Position numbers and translations under genes: made by a program. The notes under the pieces are model-generated. The model did no database searches. It was given only the letters and a program-made list of their open reading frames with translations, and was not told the DNA's origin. A stretch of DNA of 33,861 nt, taken from positions 1 to 33,861 of the forward strand of contig NZ_CALKTL010000164.1 in NCBI RefSeq assembly GCF_937997405.1, written 5' to 3'. Positions 8,789 through 17,017 of this stretch are shown in pieces (the first letter of the stretch is position 1; each line of letters starts with the position of its first letter). The stretch comes from an uncultured Campylobacter sp. GTDB taxonomy: Bacteria; Campylobacterota; Campylobacteria; Campylobacterales; Campylobacteraceae.

Positions 8789-9532
8789 TTATTTTAAGAA
8801 AAACACGCTGCTGCCGCTGCCGCTTAGAAACATATCGCGATACTTGCTTATCTGCGGATATAGCTTTATGCACGGCGCGAAAAGATCGTTTAGCTGAAAG
8901 CCGCCATATTGCGCCAGCAGCTGCTCGCTGCTTAAATGCAACATCTCTTGCGCCTGCGCGGCGTTTATATTTTGCATAAAGCTTGCGCGAAATTCGTTAT
9001 AAACCGCGCCGGTGGAGCAAAAGATCGCGGGCGTTAAAATTTCGATCGCAGGCAAGAGGTCCTCGAAAGGCTCGATGATCTCGCCGATGCCGCGAACATT
9101 TGCGGCCTCCAGCCCGCTAACAAAAAACGCGACGTCTGCGCCGATATTTTGCGCGATCGCTATAAGCCGCTCGCGCGAAATTTTTAAGCTTAATTCCTCG
9201 TTCGCAAGCCGCAAAAACGCCGCCGCATCGCTACTGCCGCCACCAAGACCCGCGCCGATCGGAATACGTTTTTTAAGCACGATCTTGTGCGAGCCGAAAA
9301 ACTCCGCAAGCTCGCGCGCAAAGCCCGCCTGCTCGAGCGCCGCCTTGGCTTTTAAAATTATATTGTCCGCGATCTGCGCGGCGCCACATTCAAGCGCAAA
9401 GCCGCTCGCGCGCTCAAAGCTTATCTCATCAAAAAGCTCCCTGCGCAGCACGAAGCGCGAGGCGATCTCGTGGTAGCCGCCGCGCGTGCCGACGACTTTT
9501 AAAAAAACATTGGTCTTTGCATAAGCTTTCAA
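8789..9532 (-). CDS. ispE: 4-diphosphocytidyl-2-C-methyl-D-erythritol kinase
   Basis: A GHMP kinase of the MEP isoprenoid pathway that phosphorylates CDP-methylerythritol. The ATP loop PIGAGLGGGSSDAAAF is at about 91-106. Candidate catalytic residues are Lys6 (AKTNVFLKV) and Asp133 (NIGADVAFFVSG). The protein has 247 residues, near the short end of the family. The start codon is TTG at 9532, supported by AAAAGGAG six bases upstream; no ATG fits the alignment. It ends with a truncated-looking but normal GSGSSVFF motif. In C. jejuni csrA precedes ispE; here a 750-base non-coding stretch does. Confidence 0.93.
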   Translation of the reverse strand: MKAYAKTNVFLKVVGTRGGYHEIASRFVLRRELFDEISFERASGFALECGAAQIADNIILKAKAALEQAGFARELAEFFGSHKIVLKKRIPIGAGLGGGSSDAAAFLRLANEELSLKISRERLIAIAQNIGADVAFFVSGLEAANVRGIGEIIEPFEDLLPAIEILTPAIFCSTGAVYNEFRASFMQNINAAQAQEMLHLSSEQLLAQYGGFQLNDLFAPCIKLYPQISKYRDMFLSGSGSSVFFLK

Positions 9533-10282
9533 ATTTTACTCCTTTTGCGCCTTAGCGCGCTTGCGTTAAATTTAGCCTGCAGCAAGCCCACCTAGCGCAA
9601 TTAAAATTTTAATCCGCGCACCGTGAAGTGCGCGCCGTGGAATTTAACCCGCGATCGCAGCGCCCGATACGTAAATTTTATAAAGCGCGGAATTTTAAAT
9701 CCGCAACGCGCGAGTTAAATTTCAACTCGCGGCGCAAATCTATCTTAGCAATTAAAATTCCAAGCCGGCAAAATTCTAGCTGCACTGCGCTAAGTCGTAA
9801 ATTTAACTTGGCGATACGCCGCCCACTGTAAAATCAAACCCATCGGCACAGACTACACATTACCGCAAGCCGAAATTTCATTCGACAAAAGCTACTTGCT
9901 GCGCCGCAATAAGCCCAACCTGCGCGCTTTTTAAATCGCGAAATTTTAATCTCGCGGCGCGTCGTCATCGCGCACCGAAAAGTGGATTTAAACGCCGCTC
10001 CGCCGCGTTTAAATTTAGCCCCCGCGGGTTTGTGCCTTTCACGAGCGAGCGCCACCCAAGAAGCCGCATGTTTAAATTTTAAATTTACTCCGCCCGACGC
10101 CGATTTTACGATCCGTGCGCAACGAAAGAGCGCGATCGCTCGCCCGCTGCCCCGCACGATAAAATTTAGCCGCGCAGGGCGGCGCGCTATGCGAGCAAAT
10201 TTAAAACGTGCCGTATTTATGATCGTCGAAATTCAAGCTCGAACCGCCCGATCAAAATTCCGCCGCAGGCTAAAGGTGCTGA
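9533..10282. other. 750-base gap without a credible gene; csrA absent from expected position
   Basis: Between truB and ispE I found no reading frame resembling CsrA (which would begin near MLIL.RK and be about 75 residues) on either strand. The overlapping frames at 9834-10157 minus and 9982-10353 plus give arginine- and alanine-rich low-complexity text with no family features. The DNA mixes AAATTT strings with GC-rich words, like the other long gaps. A promoter for the ispE-smpB-clp genes probably lies here, but I could not place one. Confidence 0.6.
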
Positions 10283-11131
10283 TTAAAACGCACCGCCCGC
10301 GATCGGGACGTCATTCCACAGATACCTCACCTCGCCCGCGCCAATCTCGATGATCGAGTAAAAATCGCCGCAGATAAGCAGATAGCGCCCGTCCGCGCAG
10401 CTCGCCAGATCCTTTGCGGCGAGCTTCTTGCCCAGGATCACGTCGCGCGCGTCGCCGTCGTAAAAATTCGGCTGAAGATCCAAAAACTCGAGCGGATTTA
10501 GCGCCGCCTCGTCCGCAAAGCGCGGATCTTTCAAATCAAAAAACCCCTCGCTTTCTCGCCTAAGCGCGCTTAGCGTGCCACAAACGCCTAGCTTTTCTGC
10601 TAAAATTTGCGCGAAAGAGCGCACGTATCCGCCCTCGCTGAGTGCGACGCGAAAGCTCACGAATGGATGAGCGTAGCTTAAAATTTCGGCATCAAAAACC
10701 CGCATCGAGCTCTCTTTTAGGCTCACCTCTTCGCCCGCGCGAGCAAGCTTGTATGCGCGCACGCCGTCAATTTTCTTGGCGCTGAAAGCGGGTGGGATAA
10801 ATTTTATCTCGCCGCGCATTTGCGCCATCGCGGCATCTAAAACCTCGCGCGAAAGCGACGGAATTTGTTCCACGCGCCCTATGTTTTCGTTATCGCCGCT
10901 TGGGCTTTGCGCGCCCAGCCACAGCGTCGCGACGTAAACTTTTGGCTCCTTTTTCAAAAACCTAAAAAAGCGCGCGTATTGCCCGAACGCGACGATCAGC
11001 GCGCCGCTCGCGAAAGGATCGAGCGTGCCGCTAAAGCCCGCCTTTTTCACGCCGTATTTGCGCTTAAGAGCGCTTAAAAATTTATTGCTGCCGACGCCCG
11101 TGGGCTTGTCCGCCAAAAACAATCTATTCAT
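10283..11131 (-). CDS. truB: tRNA pseudouridine(55) synthase TruB
   Basis: Makes pseudouridine 55 in the T-loop of tRNAs. The active-site motif GFSGTLDPFASGALIVAFG (about 32-50) has catalytic Asp38. Other family strings are KPTGVGSNKFL at the N-terminus, IPPAFSAKKIDGVRAYKLAR and GGYVRSFAQILAEKLG. At 282 residues it is the short Campylobacter-type TruB. The start overlaps the end of the helicase gene by eight bases, so it is the last member of the pepF-helicase-truB operon. Confidence 0.95.
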   Translation of the reverse strand: MNRLFLADKPTGVGSNKFLSALKRKYGVKKAGFSGTLDPFASGALIVAFGQYARFFRFLKKEPKVYVATLWLGAQSPSGDNENIGRVEQIPSLSREVLDAAMAQMRGEIKFIPPAFSAKKIDGVRAYKLARAGEEVSLKESSMRVFDAEILSYAHPFVSFRVALSEGGYVRSFAQILAEKLGVCGTLSALRRESEGFFDLKDPRFADEAALNPLEFLDLQPNFYDGDARDVILGKKLAAKDLASCADGRYLLICGDFYSIIEIGAGEVRYLWNDVPIAGGAF

Positions 11132-13184
11132 AAGAGCCGATCTTTTCTACGAAATTTGACATTATCACGCGCGAAATTCCGCCGAAATTTATCGTGAGTC
11201 GATCGCCGTTTACCGCCGTGATCTGTCCGATACCGAAGAGTTTGTGTTTGATCAGCTCTCCCTTGCTAAAGCCGCTGCTTTGCTCGCGCGGAGGCTCTTT
11301 AGCTACCAAACCCGCCTCGGCTATAAATCTGCTAGCGTCCAGCCTCTCGCGCTTGCCGCGATAAAAGCGACTGGCGGCAAAGCTAAGCGTAAGCGTGCGC
11401 TTAGCGCGCGTTATCGCTACGTATGCGAGCCTGCGCTCCTCCTCAATGTCGCTACTATCGCCCAAAAGCGGGAAAAACCCCTCCTCCAGCCCGATTACGA
11501 AAAGATGCTCGAACTCAAGCCCCTTGCTTGCGTGCACGCTCATTATGTTTATCGCATCGCCCATGATGGCGTCCTGATCGCTAAGAAGGCTTAGCTCGTT
11601 TAAAAATTCCGCCAGATCAAAATCGGGCTTATTGCTCGCCTCGTCTTTTAACATCGCCAAAAACTCGTCGATGTTCGCTACCCGATCGGCGCCATCCGGA
11701 AGCGAGGCATAGTAAGCCTTTAGCCCGAAAGCGGGCTCCAGAGCGTCTATTTTTTTGATCGTATCGGCTAGCGCGGAAATAGAAGCGATGCCGCTTTTAA
11801 GCTCAGCTAGAGCCTGCGCCGCCTTGGCGCTAAGCCCCGCGTCAGGCTCGCTAAAGGCGTCAAATAAACTGATGAGCCGCAAGCGCGAAAGCTCCTCGAG
11901 CCTCGCCAGCGAGACCTTGCCGATGCCGCGCTTGGGCACGTTTATGATCCGCCTCATCGAAAAGTCGTCGTGCTCGTCGTTTACTAAGCGCAGATAGGCG
12001 ATCGTATCCTTGATCTCGGCGCGCTCGTAAAATTTCACGCCGCCTACCATTTTGTACGGGATTTTGGCGCGATTCAGCCCCTCTTCCAGCGCGCGCGAAA
12101 GAGCGTTTACGCGGTAAAGCACGGCGATTTGAGAGGGCGCTACGCCGCTTGAAAGCAGCTTTTTGATGGCTTCTGCGATCTTTGCCGCCTCGATACTCTC
12201 CTCGTCTGAACGCAAAATTTCGATCTTTTCGCCGCCGCCGTTCATGCTAGTAAGGCTCTTGCCGAGGCGGTTTTTGTTATGCGAGATGAGTTCGTTGGCG
12301 GCATTTAAAATTTCATCCGTGGAGCGGTAATTTTGCTCGAGTTTGATAAATTTTACGTTTGAGAACTGATCTTTAAAATTTAATATATTTTCTATCCGCG
12401 CGCCGCGCCAGCCGTAGATGCTCTGATCGTCATCGCCCACTACCACGAGGTTTTCGTGCGCGGTGCAGAGCTTTTGCAGCAGCTTGAATTGAATGTCATT
12501 GGTATCCTGATACTCATCCACCGTGATATAGGCGTAGCGGCGCGAAATTTCATCGCATAGCCGCTCATTCGCGCTTAAAATTTTATACGGCAAGATCAGC
12601 AGATCATCAAAATCCACCAGATTATTCGCCGCCAAATACGCCTCGTAGCGTTTATATGCATCAGCGCAGTGCGCGTAAAATCCGCTATACATCCTGCTTA
12701 GCTCGTCGTCCTCGCCCTTTAGAAGCTCGTCGATATCTTTGGGGGCGATTAGGGAATTTTTATAGGTTGAAATTTTAGCCGCCAATAGCGACGTGGGCAA
12801 ATTTATCTCAAAGCCCTTGATGATCTTTTTCTCATCGTCGGTATCGATTACTTGGAAGTTTGCGCTACGCCCAAGCTCGCTAATATGAAATTTCAAAAAC
12901 AAAAGCCCGAATTTATGAAAGGTGCACAGAAGCGGCACGCCGCTTAAATTTAACCCGCTTATCAGATTAAGCGCTCGCGAGCGCATCTCGGCGGCGGCTT
13001 TATTCGTAAACGTAAGCGTGAGAGTATTCTCCGCAGGCACGCCGTTTGATAGCAGATAGGCAAGACGCGCGGTGATCGTTTTGGTTTTGCCGCTACCAGC
13101 ACCCGCTAAGATTAGCATCGCTCCGTCCACGTGGCTCGCAGCCTCGCGCTGAGCAGGATTAAGACCTTCTAAAATATCGCTCAT
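11124..13184 (-). CDS. UvrD/Rep-family ATP-dependent DNA helicase
   Basis: A superfamily 1A 3'-5' helicase for repair or replication restart, 686 residues. Motif I LAGAGSGKT (26-34), motif II VDEYQDTN (222-229), motif III DDQSIYGWRGA, motif IV LEQNYRS, motif V MSVHASKGLEF and motif VI VAITRAK are all present in order. The length is similar to Rep and PcrA, and I cannot decide among UvrD, Rep and PcrA. The equivalent C. jejuni gene (Cj1101, as I recall) is annotated rep. The ATG overlaps the preceding small gene by four bases (ATGA) and its end overlaps truB, so the three genes are translationally coupled. Confidence 0.93.
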   Translation of the reverse strand: MSDILEGLNPAQREAASHVDGAMLILAGAGSGKTKTITARLAYLLSNGVPAENTLTLTFTNKAAAEMRSRALNLISGLNLSGVPLLCTFHKFGLLFLKFHISELGRSANFQVIDTDDEKKIIKGFEINLPTSLLAAKISTYKNSLIAPKDIDELLKGEDDELSRMYSGFYAHCADAYKRYEAYLAANNLVDFDDLLILPYKILSANERLCDEISRRYAYITVDEYQDTNDIQFKLLQKLCTAHENLVVVGDDDQSIYGWRGARIENILNFKDQFSNVKFIKLEQNYRSTDEILNAANELISHNKNRLGKSLTSMNGGGEKIEILRSDEESIEAAKIAEAIKKLLSSGVAPSQIAVLYRVNALSRALEEGLNRAKIPYKMVGGVKFYERAEIKDTIAYLRLVNDEHDDFSMRRIINVPKRGIGKVSLARLEELSRLRLISLFDAFSEPDAGLSAKAAQALAELKSGIASISALADTIKKIDALEPAFGLKAYYASLPDGADRVANIDEFLAMLKDEASNKPDFDLAEFLNELSLLSDQDAIMGDAINIMSVHASKGLEFEHLFVIGLEEGFFPLLGDSSDIEEERRLAYVAITRAKRTLTLSFAASRFYRGKRERLDASRFIAEAGLVAKEPPREQSSGFSKGELIKHKLFGIGQITAVNGDRLTINFGGISRVIMSNFVEKIGSYE

Positions 13185-13588
13185 TTTGAGAAAATTTTAC
13201 GCGATTTTTCGCGCTTAAGCCACTCGGACTCGGGACGAGAAAAATTTACCGCGATGGGCTTGCCGTCCACGACGATCTGCAAAACCGCGTAAAACGGTAC
13301 GCTAAGCGTGCTTGCAAAATCCTGCGGCCCGAAACCCGCCTCGAAAACCAGCTCATCCTTGCTAAGATGCGCGCTAGAAAGCGTGTATTCCTCCAACTGC
13401 AAAAAGATCGCGGGCATTTTGAAGCTTTTTAAAATTTCCTCCGGCAGCGGCGGGTCAAATTTTATCTGATCCGTCCTCGCAACGATGCCAAATCCATATC
13501 CAAGAGCTAAAACGTAATCCAAAACCGCGCCTATATTTGCGCTGCTCGCAGCGATAAATTTATCGTCTTTTAAAATTTTATCTATCAT
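13181..13588 (-). CDS. Small protein with an SspB-like fold signature (Cj1100-type hypothetical)
   Basis: 135 residues, normally labelled hypothetical. By eye the stretch 58-105 follows the SspB core: a hydrophobic strand (MPAIFLQL), then HLSKDELVFEAGFG, then LSVPFYAVLQI. E. coli SspB, from memory, has NLELANDEVRFNARFGG and VSVPLAAVLAIYA at the matching places. SspB is the adaptor that carries SsrA-tagged proteins to ClpXP. The N-terminal about 45 residues (DYVLALGYGFGIVAR) could match the SspB helix and first strand. The protein lacks the long acidic tail and XB peptide of E. coli SspB; the C-terminus is basic (EWLKREKSRKIFSK). It sits one base after pepF and overlaps the helicase. The SspB link is my inference from the pattern, not a search result. 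Confidence 0.6.
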   Translation of the reverse strand: MIDKILKDDKFIAASSANIGAVLDYVLALGYGFGIVARTDQIKFDPPLPEEILKSFKMPAIFLQLEEYTLSSAHLSKDELVFEAGFGPQDFASTLSVPFYAVLQIVVDGKPIAVNFSRPESEWLKREKSRKIFSK

Positions 13589-13589
13589 C

Positions 13590-15503
13590 CTAACCCCTCA
13601 CAAACTCATCTACAAGCGCCGCAACCTGCTCTATACCGATGCGCCAAAACTCGCTTTTATTGATATCAAAGCCGAATTTTGCCACTAGCTTTTGCGGCTC
13701 GTCGCTGCCGCCCGAGCTTAAAAACTCGGTGTAAATTTGAACGAAATTTTCGAGCCTGCCGCTTTTATACAACCCGTAAAGCGCAAGCACCAAAAGCTGC
13801 GCGTAGGCGTAGGAGTAGCAGTAAAACGGCGAGTGGATGAAGTGCGGGATGTAGCTCCACCAGCTTTTGTAATGATCCTGCAAGATTAGCTCGCCCGCAA
13901 ACATCTTGCGCGACTCCTCCATCCAAAGCTCGTCTATTTGCCCCGTGCTTAGCTCATCCGCGCTTGCATGCACGCGCCGCTCAAAGGTCGTAAATCCGAT
14001 CTGGCGGTAAAGCGTAGCGAAGATATCCTCGATCTTTGCCGCAAGCATCGCTCTTAGCGCGGCCTTGTCGCTTGCGGTCTGCGAGGGCGTATCCGTATCG
14101 CTTGCTGCAAGCTCGCTCGGACCCGCAGAGTCTTGCGAGGCGGCATGTTTTACGGCGCGCTCGTTTGGAATTTCACCGCCCTGAGCCTCTTGCGAAGCAT
14201 CGCGTTTAAAATTTTGCGAGCCGTCCGAGGCGGCGGCGCTTTTTAAATTTTGCGAGCCGCTTAAATTTGAAAAATTTTCGCGCATATAATCAAACACCAG
14301 CATCTCGCAGAAAACCGACGCGGTCTCCGCCGTCGTTAGCGGCGTGAAGGAGTTGAAATAGCCCACGCCGTAGCTTAGATACTGATGTATCGCGTGCCCC
14401 AGCTCGTGCGCGAGAGTAAATACGTCGCGGCGCTTGCGGGTAAAATTTAAAAGCACGAAAGGGTGCGTATCGCGCGAGCCGGAATGCGAAAACGCGCCGC
14501 TTTGCTTATTTTGTGTGGGCATTGCGTCGATCCAGTTTCGCTCAAACGCGATCAGCGCAATCTGCTTAAATTTCGGGCTGAATTTTTCAAACGCCGCTAG
14601 CACGATCTGCTTAGCCTGCTCGAAGCTAAACTCGCTCTCATCGCCGCCGAGCGGCGCGTATCTATCGTAATCATACAGCGCGTCGTAGCCTAAAATTTCG
14701 CGCTTTTTGGCGTAAAATTTGCCGACCAGAGCGAAACTTCGCTCCGCTTCTGCGATCAGCGCATCGACGCTTGCGATATTTATCTGATTTTCCTCATGCA
14801 TCACCGCCTCGGCTTTATCGTAGCCGCGCAGCTCGCAGCGAATTTTAAGATCTGTTTTAATCATATTGTAGATGTAGCCAAGCAAGTGGGAGTTCTGCTG
14901 CAGCACCGCACTTAGCGAAGCTGCGGCGTCCTTTCGCACCTCGCGATCAGGGCTATGAAGCAGACTTAAAATTTCCTCCTCGCCAAGCTTTTGCCCGCGA
15001 AAATCAAAGCTCATCCGCGCCATGCTCTCGTCAAAAAGCCGCGAAAACGCCTCGCCGCTTACTGGCGAAGTTTTTAAAAGCACGCTTTCTTGCGGCAGGC
15101 TTAGCTGGTGGGCCTTGCGCTGCTTAAGCAAGCTCAAATAGTATCTGACCCTCCCCCCCCCTGCGATAAACTCGTCCTGTTTTGTGGCGTCAAGCTCGTT
15201 AAACTCGAGCTCGAAAAAGAGCAGGCTCTGCGAAATGTCGTTGCAAGCCTGCTCCGTCTTAGCCTGCTGCGCCCCAAGACTTGTATCTCGCGCAAAGCTA
15301 AGATGTGCAAAACTCATTATCTTGCCAATCTGCTCGCTGATGCTCTCATAAAGCTTAAGCGCGCCCAAAAATTCCTCCGCGCTAAGGGCGTGCAGCTTAT
15401 CTTTAAATTTAAGCTCAAAATCCCTAGCCTGCGCGGATGCGATATCTATCGCGCCGCTAAATTCCGCCTCGTTTACAAACAGCTCGCCTAAATTCCAATT
15501 CAT
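13590..15503 (-). CDS. pepF: Oligoendopeptidase F (M3 family metallopeptidase) with a G9 tract
   Basis: A zinc endopeptidase that degrades oligopeptides in the cytosol, plausibly those released by Clp proteases. The zinc motif TLAHELGHAIHQYLS gives HEXXH at residues 366-370 counting from ATG 15503. This start, MNWNLGELF, is preceded by AAAGGAA; the upstream frame adds 12 unlikely residues. The C-terminal helix region (KSWWSYIPHFIHSPFYCYSY) is typical. Two oddities occur. Codons 115-117 are a run of nine G on the coding strand, a candidate phase-variation site. About 70 Ser/Ala-rich residues (about 411-482) interrupt the catalytic domain between FCEMLVFDYM and AKIEDIFATLYRQ. With these, the length of 637 exceeds the usual about 570-600. 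It is the first gene of the operon and is followed one base later by the SspB-like gene. Confidence 0.92.
   Translation of the reverse strand: MNWNLGELFVNEAEFSGAIDIASAQARDFELKFKDKLHALSAEEFLGALKLYESISEQIGKIMSFAHLSFARDTSLGAQQAKTEQACNDISQSLLFFELEFNELDATKQDEFIAGGGRVRYYLSLLKQRKAHQLSLPQESVLLKTSPVSGEAFSRLFDESMARMSFDFRGQKLGEEEILSLLHSPDREVRKDAAASLSAVLQQNSHLLGYIYNMIKTDLKIRCELRGYDKAEAVMHEENQINIASVDALIAEAERSFALVGKFYAKKREILGYDALYDYDRYAPLGGDESEFSFEQAKQIVLAAFEKFSPKFKQIALIAFERNWIDAMPTQNKQSGAFSHSGSRDTHPFVLLNFTRKRRDVFTLAHELGHAIHQYLSYGVGYFNSFTPLTTAETASVFCEMLVFDYMRENFSNLSGSQNLKSAAASDGSQNFKRDASQEAQGGEIPNERAVKHAASQDSAGPSELAASDTDTPSQTASDKAALRAMLAAKIEDIFATLYRQIGFTTFERRVHASADELSTGQIDELWMEESRKMFAGELILQDHYKSWWSYIPHFIHSPFYCYSYAYAQLLVLALYGLYKSGRLENFVQIYTEFLSSGGSDEPQKLVAKFGFDINKSEFWRIGIEQVAALVDEFVRG
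14064..14270 (-). repeat. Low-complexity insertion in pepF with a 36-base tandem duplication
   Basis: This segment encodes a Ser/Ala/Asp/Gln-rich stretch absent from PepF proteins as I know them. Within it AAATTTTGCGAGCCG occurs exactly at 14209-14223 and again at 14245-14259 on the plus strand, 36 bases apart. This gives two similar 12-residue units (GSQNLKSAAASD and GSQNFKRDASQE). The reading frame is kept. The AAATTT-plus-GCGAG words resemble the DNA of the intergenic gaps. Confidence 0.65.
15153..15161 (-). repeat. Poly-G tract (G9 on coding strand) inside pepF
   Basis: Nine consecutive C on the plus strand are nine G in the pepF coding direction, read as Gly-Gly-Gly in the phase that keeps the gene open. 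With eight G the next codons run GGA GGG TCA GAT ACT ATT TGA. With ten they run GAG GGT CAG ATA CTA TTT GAG CTT GCT TAA. Either slippage therefore truncates the protein near residue 120. Poly-G tracts of this length are the classic phase-variation element in Campylobacter. Confidence 0.75.
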
Positions 15504-15563
15504 CGATTTCCTTTTAAAATTTTTGGATAATTTTATCAAAAAAGAATAAGTAAAATTTTAAAA

Positions 15564-15597
15564 ACCGCAAATCCGCCGTCTAAGCGGAATTTGCGGT
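15564..15597 (-). terminator. Intrinsic terminator after sstT
   Basis: On the minus strand an inverted repeat pairs ACCGCAAATTCCGC with GCGG-ATTTGCGGT (one bulged base) around a seven-base loop. A T-rich tail, TTTTTAAAATTTT, follows immediately. It starts 17 bases beyond the sstT stop and precedes pepF, separating the two transcription units. Confidence 0.7.
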
Positions 15598-15613
15598 AAA
15601 ATTTTAAGGTGAG

Positions 15614-16873
15614 TTATTTTTGCATACTTTGCGACGCGATCGCCGTAAAAATCACGTCCGTGGAGCTATTAATCGCGGTTTCTACCGAGTCTTGGATCAC
15701 GCCGATGATAAAGCCGATCGCGACCACCTGCATTGCGATGTCGTTTGAGATATTAAAGAGCGAACACGCAAGCGGTATCAGCATCAATGAGCCGCCTGGC
15801 ACGCCGCTAGCGCCGCACGCACCGACCGCCGAGACCACGCAAAGCAGCAGCGCCGTCCAAAAATCGGGGCGCACGCCGAGCGTATGAGCCGCAGCAAGCG
15901 CCAAGATCGCGATCACCACCGCAGCGCCCGCCATATTTATCGTAGCTCCCAAAGGGATCGAGATCGAGCTTAGCTCGTCGCTGATGCCGAGCTTTTTGCA
16001 TAAATTTAAATTTACGGGAATATTCGCCGCAGAGCTGCGGGTGAAAAACGCTGTGAGGCCGCTTTCGCGTAGGCAGGTAAATACGAGCGGATATGGATTT
16101 TTCTTAATCACCGCAAAGACGATGAGCGGATTTACCACGAGGGCTACGAACGCCATCGCGCCTACGAGTACGACTACGATTCGTACGTATCCAAGCAGCG
16201 CATCAACGCCAGTTTGATACACGGTAGAAGCTACTAGGCCGAAAATTCCAAACGGCGCGAGCTGGATTACGAACTGCACGATTTTGGTTACCGCTTCGCT
16301 CAGATCGGTAAAAATTTTCTTTGTTTCATTAGTACAAAATTTAAGCGCGACGCCAAGACCTATCGCCCAGGTTAAAATTCCTACGTAGTTTCCGTGCGCG
16401 ATAGCGTTTAGCGGATTATCTACGACCTTAAAAAGCAGATCTTTTAGCACGATCCAAACGCTCGCAGGAACCGCATTTTCCGCTGCGCCGACATTACTTA
16501 GAGCAAGCTGCGTCGGAAATAAAAAGCTGGCTGCTACCCCCACGCACGAGGCTAAAAAGGTGCCTACGATATATAGAACAACCACGCGTTTTAAGCCGCT
16601 TGCACTGCCGTATTGTTTATTTACGATCGAGCTTAAAATCAAGATAAAAACTAAAATCGGAGCTACCGCTTTAAGGGCGCCTACGAATAAATTTCCTAAA
16701 ATTTCCGCAAAAGCTACTACGTTTATTAAAAACGAAGTGTGCTCTGCCGCAATATCGCCTGCCGCTGAACGTGCGGCAAAGCCCAAAATGGCGCCTATTA
16801 TCAAGCCTGTAACTATGCGCAGAACTAGATTTTTATCTTTGTAGCTAGCTACTAATTTTTGAATCGAACTCAT
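15614..16873 (-). CDS. sstT: Sodium:serine/threonine symporter SstT
   Basis: An inner-membrane dicarboxylate/amino acid:cation symporter (DAACS family) importing serine and threonine with Na+, useful because Campylobacter species use serine as carbon source. At 419 residues it has the normal length. There are multiple hydrophobic segments from residue 18 on. The serine-rich re-entrant loop FTRSSAANIPVNLNLCKKLG and the helical hairpin SIPLGATINMAGAAVVIAI are the binding-site signatures; a second re-entrant region is GACGASGVPGGSLMLIPLAC. AAAGG precedes the ATG. It diverges from metK across 144 bases. In C. jejuni pyrB lies between this gene and pepF, as I recall; here it is absent. Confidence 0.92.
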   Translation of the reverse strand: MSSIQKLVASYKDKNLVLRIVTGLIIGAILGFAARSAAGDIAAEHTSFLINVVAFAEILGNLFVGALKAVAPILVFILILSSIVNKQYGSASGLKRVVVLYIVGTFLASCVGVAASFLFPTQLALSNVGAAENAVPASVWIVLKDLLFKVVDNPLNAIAHGNYVGILTWAIGLGVALKFCTNETKKIFTDLSEAVTKIVQFVIQLAPFGIFGLVASTVYQTGVDALLGYVRIVVVLVGAMAFVALVVNPLIVFAVIKKNPYPLVFTCLRESGLTAFFTRSSAANIPVNLNLCKKLGISDELSSISIPLGATINMAGAAVVIAILALAAAHTLGVRPDFWTALLLCVVSAVGACGASGVPGGSLMLIPLACSLFNISNDIAMQVVAIGFIIGVIQDSVETAINSSTDVIFTAIASQSMQK

Positions 16874-16984
16874 TTTTTACCTTTCAATCAAAACGTCGTT
16901 TGAAATATATCGAAATTTTATTTAAGCGCATTTAAATTTGGGCGAAATTTCGTAATTTTTAGTTAATCTTAAAACCTCGTTCGA

Positions 16985-16990
16985 TAAAAT
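16985..16990 (+). promoter_or_regulatory. Candidate -10 element for metK
   Basis: TAAAAT lies 28 bases before the metK ATG, downstream of an AT-rich stretch of the kind Campylobacter sigma-70 promoters show instead of a -35 box. AGGAG lies just before the ATG. It is placed by inspection only. Confidence 0.35.
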
Positions 16991-17017
16991 GGCGCGAAAT
17001 TCTAATTAGGAGCGGAT

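Noticed and set aside
9834..10353. Overlapping open frames on both strands in the truB-ispE gap
   Set aside because: Arg/Ala-rich text without motifs; neither resembles CsrA. Typical of GC-rich noise.
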